Positions 10,496 to 20,629 of a DNA stretch of 64,000 nt are shown piece by piece. Made by a program: the position numbers and the translations under genes. The stretch is from the NCBI RefSeq assembly GCF_964340395.1, contig NC_135567.1, forward strand, positions 7,975,158-8,039,157, in the 5' to 3' direction. The notes under the pieces are model-generated. The model saw only the letters and a program-made list of their open reading frames with translations, made no database searches and was not told where the DNA came from. Every line of letters begins with the position of its first letter. Position 1 is the stretch's first letter. The stretch is from Glandiceps talaboti. Its lineage: Eukaryota > Hemichordata > Enteropneusta > Spengelidae.

Positions 10496-11145
10496 CAGTC
10501 CCTTACCCTTCAGAAGGGAACCAAGAAGATTCATACTTGAACAGAGCCATTCACTTGCAAACTTAAAAAGAAGAAGAGAATTGACAGAGACAGAGCACGT
10601 TTAGGGAAAGATATTCCAAGTATTGTAAAACTCATTAAAACACCAGGACAATGGATGACTGACCATGTCATGAATCACGCACCAGCTCTATTTCAGCAGC
10701 AGTTTCCACATGGACAGTCTACAGGATGTCCTTGTAATGACGGCAGGCTCAGCTATCATCACACCAGATCAAGAATTCATCCAAATACTGAATATAGACC
10801 AAAATCACTGGGTTACCGTATCCAATATTGGCTGCAGCAAAGGCGTAGTGAATGTATATGATTCCATGTGGTGTGGGCTAGATAGAAGAGCAAAGAAGGC
10901 TGTAGCCTGTCTGCTATTTCATGAAGGGATAAGTATAAAAATACAGTGCGTGCATACACAAACAATTAGGGTGTGATGACTGTGGACTATTTGCTATGGC
11001 CAATGCAACAGCCAAATGTTTTGGACTTGAACCAACAGAGTTTATGTGGGAGCAGACATCGATGAGAAGCCATCTCGCAACGTGTTTTCAACATCAAATC
11101 ATGGAGATTTTCACGTCATGGAGAAGATGACGGGGCCATAAAATC
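10455..11145 (+). pseudogene. Ulp1-like (C48-type) cysteine protease domain, frameshifted
   Basis: The frame leaves the minisatellite without a break and enters a Lys/Arg-rich stretch (about 10555-10590). After one frameshift come IVKLIKTPGQWMTDHVMNHA and ...FPH. After another (about 10710) come DSLQDVLV...FIQILNIDQNHWVTVSNIGCSKGVV and NVYDSMW. The His of HW, the Asp of YDS and CDDCGLFA (10975-10999, after a third shift) line up with the His-Asp-Cys triad of Ulp1-like proteases. The helix-like end reads MRSHLATCFQHQIMEIF. The catalytic residues survive, but the frameshifts prevent a product. In Ginger1 elements such a domain sits C-terminal to the integrase, as here. The role there is unknown to me. 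Confidence 0.65.
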
Positions 11146-11385
11146 TGGAAAACATTAGTGTTACCCATCTACTGCCATTGCAGGCGACCAGATCGTGGAA
11201 GCAACATGATGCAGTTTGACAAGTGTAAAGACTGGTACCATACTGATTGCAAAGAATTGTCAGCAAGTTTACTTAACAACAAAAGACTGAAATTTGTGTG
11301 TACAAAGTGTAAAACCAAATGTGTCACTAAACAACTGCCTCAACAAGTGATACTAGCAAATAACCAATGCTTTTCGTGGTTTTGA
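11110..11385 (+). pseudogene. PHD finger following the protease domain
   Basis: After a one-base shift at about 11110 the frame reads RHGEDDGAIKSGKTLVLPIY and then CHCRRPDRGSNMMQ, FDKCKDWYHTDC and FVCTKCK. This is the C4HC3 layout of a PHD finger, including the conserved Trp two residues before the zinc His (DWYHTDC). The ligand expected in CDKC is Phe (TTT in place of TGT), so zinc binding would be damaged. PHD fingers read histone tails. On transposon proteins they are thought to guide chromatin targeting, but that is inference here. The frame ends at TGA after ...QCFSWF. Confidence 0.65.
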
Positions 11386-12020
11386 TAACAGATGTAATGT
11401 TTTTAGGTGGAAACTTGTATCATAAAAATTTTGAACTTTCTTGCAAGGCTCGTGTGTAAAACTGCCGACCTTTAGCCAATATTGACAAAATAGTCAAACA
11501 CTTTGAAATATGACAATCTACGTTGTATATTTAAAGGCCAAATCAATTCACATGAGTAACAATCAAGGTGCAGTATCAATATACATAACAAAAATGAATG
11601 TCACATATAATGAATGTCACATTTGCTGCTAAATTTGTGTACACATTGATTCTGAAAAAGAACGCCTGTGAAAAAATAAGAACAACTCTTAGTATTATAG
11701 TGACCATGGTCACACTTTACTTTTCACAAAGTCTACTTCTTGAGCACTAAACAATGCCTACAGTTCGCTTGAGCAAATAAAATTCCTCTCTTTTGAAGTT
11801 ATGTAATGGCCTAGCTTATTAATAAATTAAGACCATATGGAACTACAATTTTGCACAATGAACATCAAGTTCAATTTAACTAAATAGTTAACTTATCCTG
11901 TTTGTAACAATTGTAACCAAACTATGAAAACGTGAATTCATATTGGCTAAAAACGTTTCTAAATTGTGCCATTACAGAAAAGAAAAATATCTAAGAAAGA
12001 TTTGGCAATGTTCATGCACC
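11386..12020. other. Non-coding, AT-rich
   Basis: No reading frame or repeat could be recognised. If the Ginger1-like element kept its right end, it should lie here or slightly further right. Confidence 0.4.
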
Positions 12021-12225
12021 ATATTAGCAGCTATACTCACTTGACTGTTTTATATGACATTCATTGCTATCAACGATGCCTTTCGAATGCTACTCAAGAC
12101 CTATGTTGTCTGTGACCATGTATGTTAAGTAACATCAATTCATAGGTCTTGAGTAGCATTCGAAATGTATCGTTGATAGCAATGAATGTTATATAAAACA
12201 GTCAAGTGAGTATAACTGCTAATAT
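12021..12225. mobile_element. 205-bp hairpin element with 85-bp arms
   Basis: Left arm 12021-12105 and right arm 12141-12225 are near-perfect reverse complements with only a handful of mismatches, around a 35-base loop. The outer ends read ATATTAGCAG and CTGCTAATAT, so TA dinucleotides flank a TTAGCAG terminus. This fits a short foldback MITE. A hairpin RNA precursor is the alternative. There is no coding content. Confidence 0.75.
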
Positions 12226-13150
12226 TTGTAATCTAAGATCATAAGGAGAAAACCTGGCTCACAACTCCTATTTTATAATGTATATGACTTTAGTTGCTGT
12301 TCATTTTAGTGCTTTGTACATATGTGTGATGTCCTGTGTAAAAATATCGGTTTTTAATGGAGTTGATTTGTGTAGTCGATATAATTTAAATGTCTTAAAA
12401 TTATTTGATACAGTTGTGTGTAATTAGTTACTAGGTACCTTTGAAATGTATAGATGGACAAGAATCGCACGTTTGATTATTTTGGAGAATTAAAATACAT
12501 ATAGTTCAATTATAAAAATTGGTGCAGATCATCTTGCAATTTTAGAATACAATTTAATATTAGTGGCAGTACATTCTATTCATATCATGATGAAACAATA
12601 AGTGCTTAGTAAGATTTGCTTTTATAGAAATGTATCTTTCATTTTTTAAACGTTAATATCATTAAAAATGAACCAGCATGATTTAAAACTGTTTGAATTG
12701 TACTGTATGTGTCATCAGATGAGTTTTGTTATACAGTGCATATGGGAGAGAGTAAATGTGAGGTTATGAAATTTCTACTCAAGAGTCCATATAGAAACGC
12801 TGCTGAGACATTTTTTGATAGCGTAGTAATTTCAATTTGAAAAAAAAATCATATTTGGGAACCTTGGTCATCTATTGCATATGTTAAAATAATGTCGCTG
12901 GGGAAAACTTCGTTGGCATGTTTTCAATATGTTGCCATTATTATTGGATGCATCTTGTACTACACATACAACAAGGTCTCACTACTAAGATTATAATACA
13001 TCTCTAATAAGCTGAATTTAAGACGGTTCTGTGCATTGACATCACCGACAGACTTGTAAAACACAAGTGTCTGTCCAAAGTTTGTGCTTCTTGTAGATAT
13101 TTGAAACTGGGATTGTATTTACTCAAAGAATATAAAAGAACTTTCATTTT
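12226..13150. other. Non-coding, AT-rich
   Basis: No genes, repeats or splice-like exons are recognised in this stretch. Confidence 0.4.
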
Positions 13151-13159
13151 TATATGAAA

Positions 13160-13294
13160 CCCCCCCCCCCCCCCCCATCACCTCAATTTATTGGTCAAAG
13201 AAGGGAGGTCATCACTTTTACAAAGTGGATCAAGGGGGATTGCCTGAAGGTGATGATGATGATATTGGTGGTGGTGGTGGTGGTGGTGGTGGTG

Positions 13295-13331
<37 letters not shown>

Positions 13332-13380
13332 TGATGATGATGATGATGATATACCATACCATACGACGATGATGATGATA
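13160..13380. repeat. C17 tract and GGT/GAC/GAT trinucleotide runs
   Basis: C17 at 13160-13176. Runs of GGT (about 13267-13296), GAC (about 13297-13330) and GAT (about 13331-13348, and again after 13366) follow. These give artificial poly-Asp, poly-Gly or poly-Ser ORFs. Confidence 0.9.
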
Positions 13381-13651
13381 GAGGTGATGTCAGCAAAGTT
13401 AATGGAACTAGGGTTGCAGGTGGTGATGCAGGTGGTAAAAATGGAAGTGATTGTACCACTGCTGATATTACATTTATTCACAGGGGTTGATGATTTATGA
13501 TGGAAGGTAGTGAGGGTAATGAACATATTCAGGAGATGGCTTTCAAGGATTATGATGACAACAAAAGACACAAGTTTATGATATTTTATAATCTTGATAT
13601 GGTTTCTATTTATTTTTTTCATATTCTATTGTTTATTGGAATGAAAAGAAC

Positions 13652-14764
13652 TTGCTGTATTGTGATGATGTAATTTATTCAGGTTTTAGAGCTAAAAGAA
13701 GAACATCTGATAATATTTTTGTACTTAAGTCAGCAGTTGAAAAATGTGTTTATTCTACAGTTGAAGGTAATGATAGCAAACATCTTTACACTTGTTTTGT
13801 AGATTTTCGAAAGGCTTTTGATAGTGTTTGGCGCACAGGTTTATTTTGGAAATTAAGAAAATATGGTGTAAATGGTCAATTTTACCACCTTGTCAAATCT
13901 ATGTACGATAATGTACAATATTGTGTTAAAACGGGTGTTGGTATTACCAAGAATTTTCAATCTTTTGTTGGTGTTAAACAAGGATGTAACTTAAGTCCTA
14001 CTTTATTCAATATTTTTTTTAATGATCTTCCATCAATTTTTTATTTGAATGATAGCCCTGTAAAACTTACAAGTTTGTCTCTGAATTGTATTTTATATGC
14101 TGATGATCTGTTATTATTCTCTGAAACTAAAGCTGGGTTGCAAAGTTGCTTAGATAAATTACACTGTTTTTGTACAAAGTGGAAGTTAACAATCAATATC
14201 AAGAAAACTAAAGTCATTGTATTTAATAAAGGAAATCAATTAATTAAGGGAGTGAACTTTTATTTTGATGGCATTACACTTGACATTGTAAAAGAATACT
14301 GTTATCTTGGTATCATCATTTCTGCTAATGGTAAATTTAAACAAAACTTCAATAATTTAAAACTTAAATCGATGAGAGCTCTGTTTAGTTTATGTAGAAC
14401 TATTACTCCAAATGGGAGTATTTCTATTGACGTTGCGCTAGATCTTTTTGATCGTTTAATTGTTCCTATTATGACTTATGGTTGTGAAGTTTGGGGTTAT
14501 GAAATTGATAGCAAAAGAAATTTTCTTGATGATGTTAGTTTTTCTTTTTATAGATTTTTACTTGGGTTTTTTAAAAAGGCCTCAAGGTGTGGTATTATTG
14601 GAGAATTGGGTCGTTTTCCTATCAATTTCACTGTAATAAAACTGATGCTCAAGTATTGGTATAGATTAATTGTTGATGGAGATGGTTTACTGAGAGCAGC
14701 ATACATGTCTTCTATGCGTTATTCAAAATGGGGCATTTATATAAGAAATTTACTTGATAAATAA
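13652..14764 (+). pseudogene. LINE reverse transcriptase
   Basis: 370 codons are open. Reverse-transcriptase motifs appear in order: GFRAKRRTSDNIF (residues 11-23), FVDFRKAFDSVW with the first catalytic Asp (about 49-60), GVKQGCNLSPTLFNIFFNDL (about 107-126), LYADDLLLFSE with the catalytic Asp pair (about 148-158), KTKVIVF (about 184-190) and YCYLGIIIS (about 216-224). A thumb-like region follows. The open frame continues upstream of the nominal start (WNEKNLLYCDDV), so the start is set by truncation. A one-base slip at 14760 precedes the rest of the protein (NNVRTAFGQIFANS). Clade within the jockey/CR1-like group is not resolved. Confidence 0.85.
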
Positions 14765-14816
14765 TGTGAGAACAGCATTTGGTCAAATCTTTGCAAATTC
14801 AATTATACAATCAAAA

Positions 14817-16136
14817 AATACCGCCAATGGCGTTGTAGCACAACTGTAGTTTTTAAAAATGTTTATCCATATGCTAGTCTATGCTAACAATAGGTGTTTA
14901 TTTGCTGAATAACTATCCAGTTGCCTATCCAACCATGTTGCTATCTTTACGATAAATGCTATCATTTGGCTGTTGCTATGGGCGTGGTCATGTTGTTAGA
15001 TATATTTGCATACATTTGTGTATGTTTTTGTTCACTTGTGTATGAATTCCTGATATTGTCTTTGCAATATACGTGATTATTTGGCTGTTGCTATGGGCGT
15101 GGTCTTGTTGCTAGGAAAATTTACATACATTTTTTGAATGTTTATTCAATTGTCTATTAAACCCTGTTGTTATCTTTGTGAAATACACCACCGTTTGGCT
15201 GTTGCTATGGGCGTGGTCATGGTTACTAGGGTATTTGCATACATTTTTTAAATGTTAGTTCATCTGTCTTTCTATTCCTGTTGTTATCTTTGCAATATAC
15301 GTGATTATTTGGCTGTTGTTATGGGCGTGGTCTTGTTGCTATGCAAATTTACATACATTTTTTGGATGTTTATTCAATTATCTATTAAACCCTGTTGTTA
15401 TCTTTGTGAAATACACCACCGTTTGGCTGTTGCTATGGGCGTGGTCATGGTTGCTAGGGCATTTGCATACATTTTTTGAATGTTTACTCACTTGCTTACC
15501 AGATGATGTTGTTATTTGACCAAAATATACTGCCATTTGGTTGTTGCTAAGGGCGTGGTCATGGTCGCTAGGGCCAATTTTGTCAAAATGTTTTTAAGAA
15601 AATCTGCAGAATAACAGTTTCAGAAACATCTCGCCAAGTTTCAGACTAATTGACCAAGTACTTTTTGAGATATAAGTTTTTGACCAAAAATGAACATTTT
15701 TACACCTAATTTGCATATCACTCATGGAATCATGGTAAGCTTAATATTTCTTCGTCCATACATCCCTAGATACATTCCCATTAAATTTCAGCCCAATCTG
15801 CTCAGTAGTTTTAGAATTATAGATTTTTAACCAAAAAGACACATTTTAGCCCTAATTTGCATATCACTGATGGAATCATCCCGTCATGAACAAATCTTAC
15901 TTTACACCACCTTAAGAATGTTCCCACCAAATTTCGCACCAATCTGCCCAGTAGTTTCTGAGTTTAAGTTTTTTGACCAAAAATCACATTTTTTGACCCA
16001 AATCACACACCTGTGATGCGATCATTTTGATTTGAACAATTTCCCAACTAGACACCCAAAGTAATGGACCCACCAAATATCGTGGCAATCGGTTCAGCGG
16101 TTTTTTACTTTAAGTTGTTTACACACACACACACAT

Positions 16137-16181
<45 letters not shown>

Positions 16182-16236
16182 GACAGACGCCGGGCGATCC
16201 CTATAGCACTACTGAACAAGTTCAGTTGTGCTAAAA
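14817..16236. mobile_element. E1 repeat element, copy a (full length)
   Basis: The left end reads TACCGCCAATGGCGTTG followed by TAGCACAACTGTA. The right end is TTCAGTTGTGCTA, giving a 13-bp inverted terminal match with one mismatch. Between them lie six copies of a subrepeat of about 114 bp built on TTTGGCTGTTGCTATGGGCG (about 14965, 15080, 15194, 15308, 15421, 15537). Then come three diverged blocks sharing TTTGCATATCACT..GGAATCAT and CCAATCTGCYCAGTAGTTT, a CA microsatellite (16118-16178), CAGACAGACGCCGGGCGATC and the terminal hairpin. The insertion site is A-rich and no unambiguous target duplication is visible. It has no coding potential. Other copies are at 18.1, 19.3, 25.3, 27.3, 29.4 and 35.8 kb. 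Confidence 0.8.
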
Positions 16237-16733
16237 AGTTCATGATAATTTATGTAAAGAATTTTGTAAATCTTGGTTCAGGGAATTACATAATGACATT
16301 AGAAGAAATAGTACTGATAAAAACAAATTGAGAACATATAGATTGTTAAAAACAGATTTTGTTTTTCAGTCAAATTCAGAAATACCTTGTTCATATTAAA
16401 AATCCTGTTCATAGAACACTAGTGACTAAATTTAGAATTTCAGATTATAACATTCAAATGGAATTAGGAAGGTGTTGTACTCCTAAGATTCCTGTGGATG
16501 AAAGATTCTGTAAATTTTGTCAAAATATGGTAGAAGATGAATTTCATCATTTAATTATTTGTTCTCAATACATAAATGAGAGAAAGAAACTTTTTTCTTC
16601 TTTTTCATTAAGTAATTACAATTTTCATTCCTTAGATAACAAAAGTAAATTTTTACATATTTTGTCTGCAGATGATAAACTTTCTCTTGGAAACTTTCTT
16701 GTTAATGTAAAAAATATAGCAGTTGGCTAAGTA
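16237..16733 (+). pseudogene. LINE C-terminal segment with Cys/His knuckle
   Basis: After the E1 insertion the frame reads KVHDNLCKEFCKSWFRELH and continues to LRTYRLLKTDF. A frameshift at about 16362 follows, then YLVHIKNPVHRTLVTKFRIS, CCTPKIPVDERFCKFCQ, and VEDEFHHLIICSQYINERKK. The CxxC...HHxxxxC spacing is the C-terminal zinc-knuckle region typical of this LINE group. TAA at 16728 ends the frame. Short 3' untranslated sequence and AATAAA-like words follow to 16808. One frameshift plus the inserted E1 mean the copy is inactive. Confidence 0.7.
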
Positions 16734-16808
16734 ATTGTATTTTATTTACTTATTTTTGTATGCTTTACCATGCTCGCTAAAGCATGATGTTACGCAATAA
16801 AGATTGAA

Positions 16809-17337
16809 TTTTATTATTGATGATATACTACTTATTTATTTATCTCATTGTTTTTGTGGTTATTTATCCTGTACTGATAGTGTATATTTAGACTTTAGGT
16901 ATAGCTATTACATATTTTCAGATGTTATATAATTATAATTTATTTACCGATACATATTATAATTTAAGGCTTTATGTATGGAATCCATGTCAATGGGGAA
17001 TTTGAATTCATTATCTACTCATCATTTGAAATCAAAATCCGCAATCGATTTGATTCTAGGCTAGTATGCCCCTGGATGTATATGATAGTGTGCATAATAC
17101 AAATTGGTTTCAACAGAATTATTTATTTTATTTTCAAGTACACCCTTCTAATCACAGTTTTTCTCAAGTAACAGAGGCTGAAAATTTTGGAAGTACTTGC
17201 CCTCGATTCTCCGACCTCCGCCCTCCCCCCCCCCCCCCCCCCCCCCCGAGATGTTTGAGAATGAAGCTTCGTTTTGTGTGTAGATTGAAAATATAATGGC
17301 CATTCTCTAATAACACACACAGCCAATCACAACTCAT
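16809..17337. other. Non-coding, with a C23 tract at 17225
   Basis: AT-rich sequence. C runs uninterrupted from 17225 to 17247. No genes were recognised. Confidence 0.4.
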
Positions 17338-17700
17338 TTGGAACTGGCTATAGTAGATCGGACCGGATGTTATTTTACAGGGGGATACAATGTTTTGGTG
17401 TACAACGTAAAATTTAATCCGGGCCCATTCTTGTGCATGCGCATAAACCTTACCCGGATTATATTTTACAGTGGACTAAAAAAAAATACATTACACTGGG
17501 AGATTATATATAATTATTCCAGTACAGCTACTAATATCAGAGGTATGTTTATGTATCTAAGAGTTCACTTTCCACATGTAGCATTAACACCAAAGCTCCA
17601 CATGCTGGACAAACCCATAGAAGCTCACACTGTTGCTAAGTTTACCACTAGAGGGCGACCTGAAGGTCGTAAGTACGATCGTGAAGGAAAGACACTCTAA
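17338..17700 (+). pseudogene. Fragment resembling a transposon-linked protein (uncertain)
   Basis: The 120-codon frame is only partly protein-like. Residues 68-95 (MFMYLRVHFPHVALTPKLHM) recall a block, seen in large transposon-associated proteins of marine invertebrates, in which FP...TPK.H.LE is conserved. The preceding part coincides with a CpG-rich inverted repeat: GTAAAATTTAATCCGGGC at 17408 and CCCGGATTATATTTTAC at 17455. That repeat is the likely end of a mobile element. No catalytic motif is visible. The assignment is from memory of a pattern and could be wrong. Confidence 0.25.
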
Positions 17701-18127
17701 CTCCAACTCTAACTTGTGAGATTTAATTTGAGAGCTCGGAAATATACAAAAAATAAACATCAATGGTCAAATAAATAACGTCTAGTGATAGTAAATACCT
17801 TAAATTCTTAAATTCCTAAAATGTATAATTGTCATCTGTTTAAAATGGCCACAGCTGGCAATATTTAGCAATGTAAGTTAACCTGACTCAAATCCAACAC
17901 TTGCCCTGTACCCTAGGTATCACCCATATCCAACTGCAGTGCAAGGACACAACGACGACTGTATATGTTGCCTGATAACATATCGTAATCTCATTTTTCG
18001 AACGTTTACATAGTACAACTGTTTCCTGATTGGCTGTTTTGGTGTTGGAATGAACTTTTACATAGTAAACATTCTCTGAGTGCCAATCTACGTGAATTGG
18101 GTCAGCCTTTACTGTGTCTTTGGCACT
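17701..18127. other. Non-coding
   Basis: No domain-bearing frame. An 83-codon minus-strand ORF (17888-18139) shows no recognisable motif. Confidence 0.35.
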
Positions 18128-18594
18128 GCAGTTGACCAAACTTGTACTTATTGAGATATAAACTTTTGACCAAAATTCACATTTTACACCTACTTTGCAT
18201 AATACTGTGTGAGATCATTATTTACTTAATATTTCTTCATCCATACACCCTCAGATACATCCAAATTAAATTTCAGCCCAATCTGCTGAGTAGTTTTGGA
18301 ATTAAAGATTGTTTACCAAAAAGTCACATTAATTTTGCATATTACTGATTGAATCATCTTGTCATGAACAAATCTAAATTTAGTCACCTCTAAGAATGTT
18401 CCCATCATATATTTCAGGCCAAGCTGCTCAGTAGTTTTGGAGTTTAAGTTTTGTTTTACCAAAAATCACATTTTTTTACCCAAAAATGGACATCTCTGAT
18501 GCAATCATTTTCATTTGAACAATTTCCCAACTAGATATCACAGGTAACATCACTACCAAATAGCAATCGGTCCAGTATTTTTTACTTTAATTTG

Positions 18595-18649
<55 letters not shown>

Positions 18650-18692
18650 TGTCATGCCTATAGCACTACTGAATCTTATCAGTTCAATAAAA
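18128..18692. mobile_element. E1 copy b, left-truncated
   Basis: It starts inside E1 (TTGACCAAACTTGTACTTATTGAG) and keeps the three downstream blocks, the CA microsatellite (18599-18646) and a degraded right end (CTATAGCACTACTGAATC... TCAGTTCAATAAA). The 114-bp subrepeats are absent. Confidence 0.75.
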
Positions 18693-18937
18693 ATTACATG
18701 AGCACCAAAAATAATGTTTACGTATAGTTCTTTACTTCAACATTACTTGTAAACATGATATCAAAGGCCATTAACAATATACTTATCGAATTTAGTACTA
18801 TGGCAAGGTGGTTGTCTTATGAAAGCATGTGAATACCTACCTTATTATATCAAGAAGTTATCATCAAACATATTCTATGTCACATTGGAATAGGTGTATT
18901 CGTCACGTAATAGATACATAAAATAAACTCAACTTAC

Positions 18938-19030
18938 TTCGTTATCTCTTTCTGCACCAGCATCCAGCAACAATTTAAAGATATCCAAATGTTGATTCTT
19001 AGCAGCATAATGTAGACTTGTTTTGTTCGC
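18938..19030 (-). CDS. Ankyrin-repeat exon B
   Basis: On the minus strand the exon is bounded by the acceptor TTTTAATTATAG (just above 19030) and the donor GAA|GTAAGT (18932-18937). It encodes 31 residues, ANKTSLHYAAKNQHLDIFKL followed by LLDAGAERDNE, a near-complete ankyrin repeat (TSLHYAA helix 1, DIFKLLLDAGA helix 2). Length 93 bp, phase 0 on both sides, as is common for one-repeat ankyrin exons. It probably follows exon C (22.2-22.3 kb), whose last residues (GVNDTNESW) lead naturally into this repeat. The flanking intron sequence is duplicated around exon A at 29.2 kb. Ankyrin repeats mediate protein binding. The rest of the gene is not in view. Confidence 0.7.
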
Positions 19031-19289
19031 CTATAATTAAAAGAAAAAATTCATATTACTCTTTCTGTAATAAAAATGGATCATATCAATAATTACAATA
19101 ATTATTGTAATTTTATCTTGTAAACAAATAAAATATTTTATTTCAACATATTGTTATTGTTATGTTGATTGATATTTTAAAATGTTCACACAGAAAACAC
19201 TTTATCTAAAACAAGATGAAATTTATAACAATTACACTACATAGGTACTATAGAAGTGTTTATTTTGGTTAATATGTACTATGTTAAAA

Positions 19290-19300
19290 TGTACATCCAC

Positions 19301-19355
<55 letters not shown>

Positions 19356-19397
19356 CTTTGTCATGCCTCTAGCACAACTGAACCTTATCAGTTCTAA
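19290..19397. mobile_element. E1 copy c, tail only
   Basis: Only the CAGA microsatellite (19304-19352) and CTTTGTCATGCCTCTAGCAC with ACTGAACCTTATCAGTTCTA remain, matching the E1 right end. Confidence 0.65.
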
Positions 19398-19777
19398 AAA
19401 TGATAAAATCAAGAAACTGATATATTTTATAAAGAGTTGTAATTTCGGGGTGTTTCACAGTCACTGATTTTCATCTGATTTTTATCATTTGCCCATAAGA
19501 GCACTGCAATACCGTTGTGTGGGCATAATATCCCACTCACTCATTTCATCATTTTAGTGTCTTATTTAACAACAAAAACATAAAAATATTTGATCTAAAA
19601 AAACACATTAGTATTTATTAGAATACATAGTGATTTAGACCTACTACATTTAACAGTGGGACAATGGATCTTACTAAGAAAGGCCCAAGCGATACCCAAC
19701 GGGAGACAGAATAACTGAACATCAGACCTACATTATCTACCAGAACAGACAAGGAAACCATTCAGCCAGAGGTTAAT

Positions 19778-20203
19778 TTGAAGTTGCCAATGCAGCATAA
19801 AGCACTGGACGAACTCCTTGTATCACTGGGTACCAATGCCCAGAAAGACAAACTGGTAGACAGCAGTATAAACAAAACCTCTAGTGCAAGTAATGTGAAA
19901 GGTGAGAATAAGCTTCTACTAATTCAAGACTTTATATCATCAAAAAGGGGATCATTTGATGTCTGTTATGAAACAGAAGTCATAAATGATGGCCAAACTA
20001 AACTTGTGGTGCGTTCGGCTACACAACAACCAAAGCCAGATCAGGTTACACTCCCCCAATGGATTTCTGCAAACGTCCTTATACTGAGAACGCTTATTCA
20101 ACATGGTCTATCACAGGATGTAATCTTAATTAAGCTACCTCGAGCATACAATTAATATTGGTGACTATGCCTAATCATACATCACCAAATCTGTTATCAT
20201 GTT
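19778..20203 (+). pseudogene. gag-like protein of the tyrosine-recombinase element
   Basis: The 125-codon frame is followed by a one-base slip to TINIGDYA. The C-terminal half (QDFISSK..., then KPDQVTLPQWISANVLILRT and LIQHGLSQDV) resembles a module found in invertebrate DIRS-type and related elements. In these, a Trp-x3-Ala-Asn block precedes L..LI..G and a YT.KIGD motif. The YTxxIGDYA end is present only after the shift at about 20150. The function in such elements is presumed nucleic-acid binding or particle formation, by analogy with gag. Confidence 0.4.
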
Positions 20204-20341
20204 TTAGGACTTAAAATATAGGAAGAACCAGGCTTTGGCAACCTTGCCATAGAGAACGGTTGACCTCCACCTGTCACTCTATGACCACCTCTCCCACAAA
20301 AAACTAAACCTACGATAAAATCACGCTCTTTCAACCCTACT

Positions 20342-20435
20342 GGCAAGGAAATGTGTTTTGATTTCCAAAACACAATTGGCTGTCACAGGAAAGGACACAA
20401 CACAATCACTGAGTCTAAATTGGAATAAACTTGTT
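20342..20435 (+). pseudogene. Degenerate zinc-knuckle segment
   Basis: The frame reads GKEMCFDFQNTIGCHRKGHN and then stops. G-(K/R)-E-x-C-x2-F...C...H at this spacing is typical for the Cys/His segment between the gag-like domain and the recombinase or polymerase in DIRS-type elements. Only part of the ligand set remains. Confidence 0.35.
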
Positions 20436-20629
20436 AAACTGAAACTGCGACAATCACTCTCTTTCCTATGAATTCAAATCAGTTACACGAACCTTATCTC
20501 TAAATCAAAACAAATTACACGACTTTTGTAACACAGTATTTCTGGTAAACCAAACTTACTACAGGACCTGTATAACACCAACTACAAAGCCTGGTTACAG
20601 AAGTACCTACATATAAAAGACTAGCATAT

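Larger units (their letters stand above)
6643..11385 (+). mobile_element. Ruin of a Ginger1-type element: integrase, Ulp1-like protease, PHD finger
   Basis: Three parts of one multidomain gene lie in order on the plus strand. They are a Gypsy-type integrase zinc-binding domain with the start of the catalytic core (6643-7907), a cysteine-protease domain of Ulp1 type (10590-11110) and a PHD finger (11160-11325). Integrase joined to a C-terminal Ulp1 or OTU protease is the published hallmark of Ginger1 DNA transposons, which have relatives among host KRBA2/GIN1-like genes. The linker and most of the integrase core have been overtaken by a 42-bp minisatellite. At least three frameshifts, stop codons and a lost zinc ligand show the gene is dead. 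Terminal inverted repeats and the CCGG-type target site were not located. Confidence 0.7.
13625..16808 (+). mobile_element. 5'-truncated LINE, split by an E1 insertion
   Basis: The LINE starts within or just before the reverse-transcriptase domain (13.63 kb) and ends at 16.8 kb with TTACGCAATAAAGATTG. E1 (14.82-16.23 kb) is inserted after the C-terminal part of the reverse transcriptase. Coding sequence resumes on the far side of the insertion at about 16235 in a compatible frame, so the two pieces are one element. Upstream, the fingers region and ORF1 or endonuclease are missing, as is usual for 5' truncation. Confidence 0.8.

Noticed and set aside
13154-13622. Poly-Asp, poly-Gly, poly-His and poly-Ser ORFs
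   Set aside because: Trinucleotide microsatellite read in different frames. No flanking coding sequence is convincing.
15252-15519. Two overlapping ORFs of 72-75 codons in E1
   Set aside because: They are translations of the 114-bp subrepeats with no conserved frame between E1 copies.
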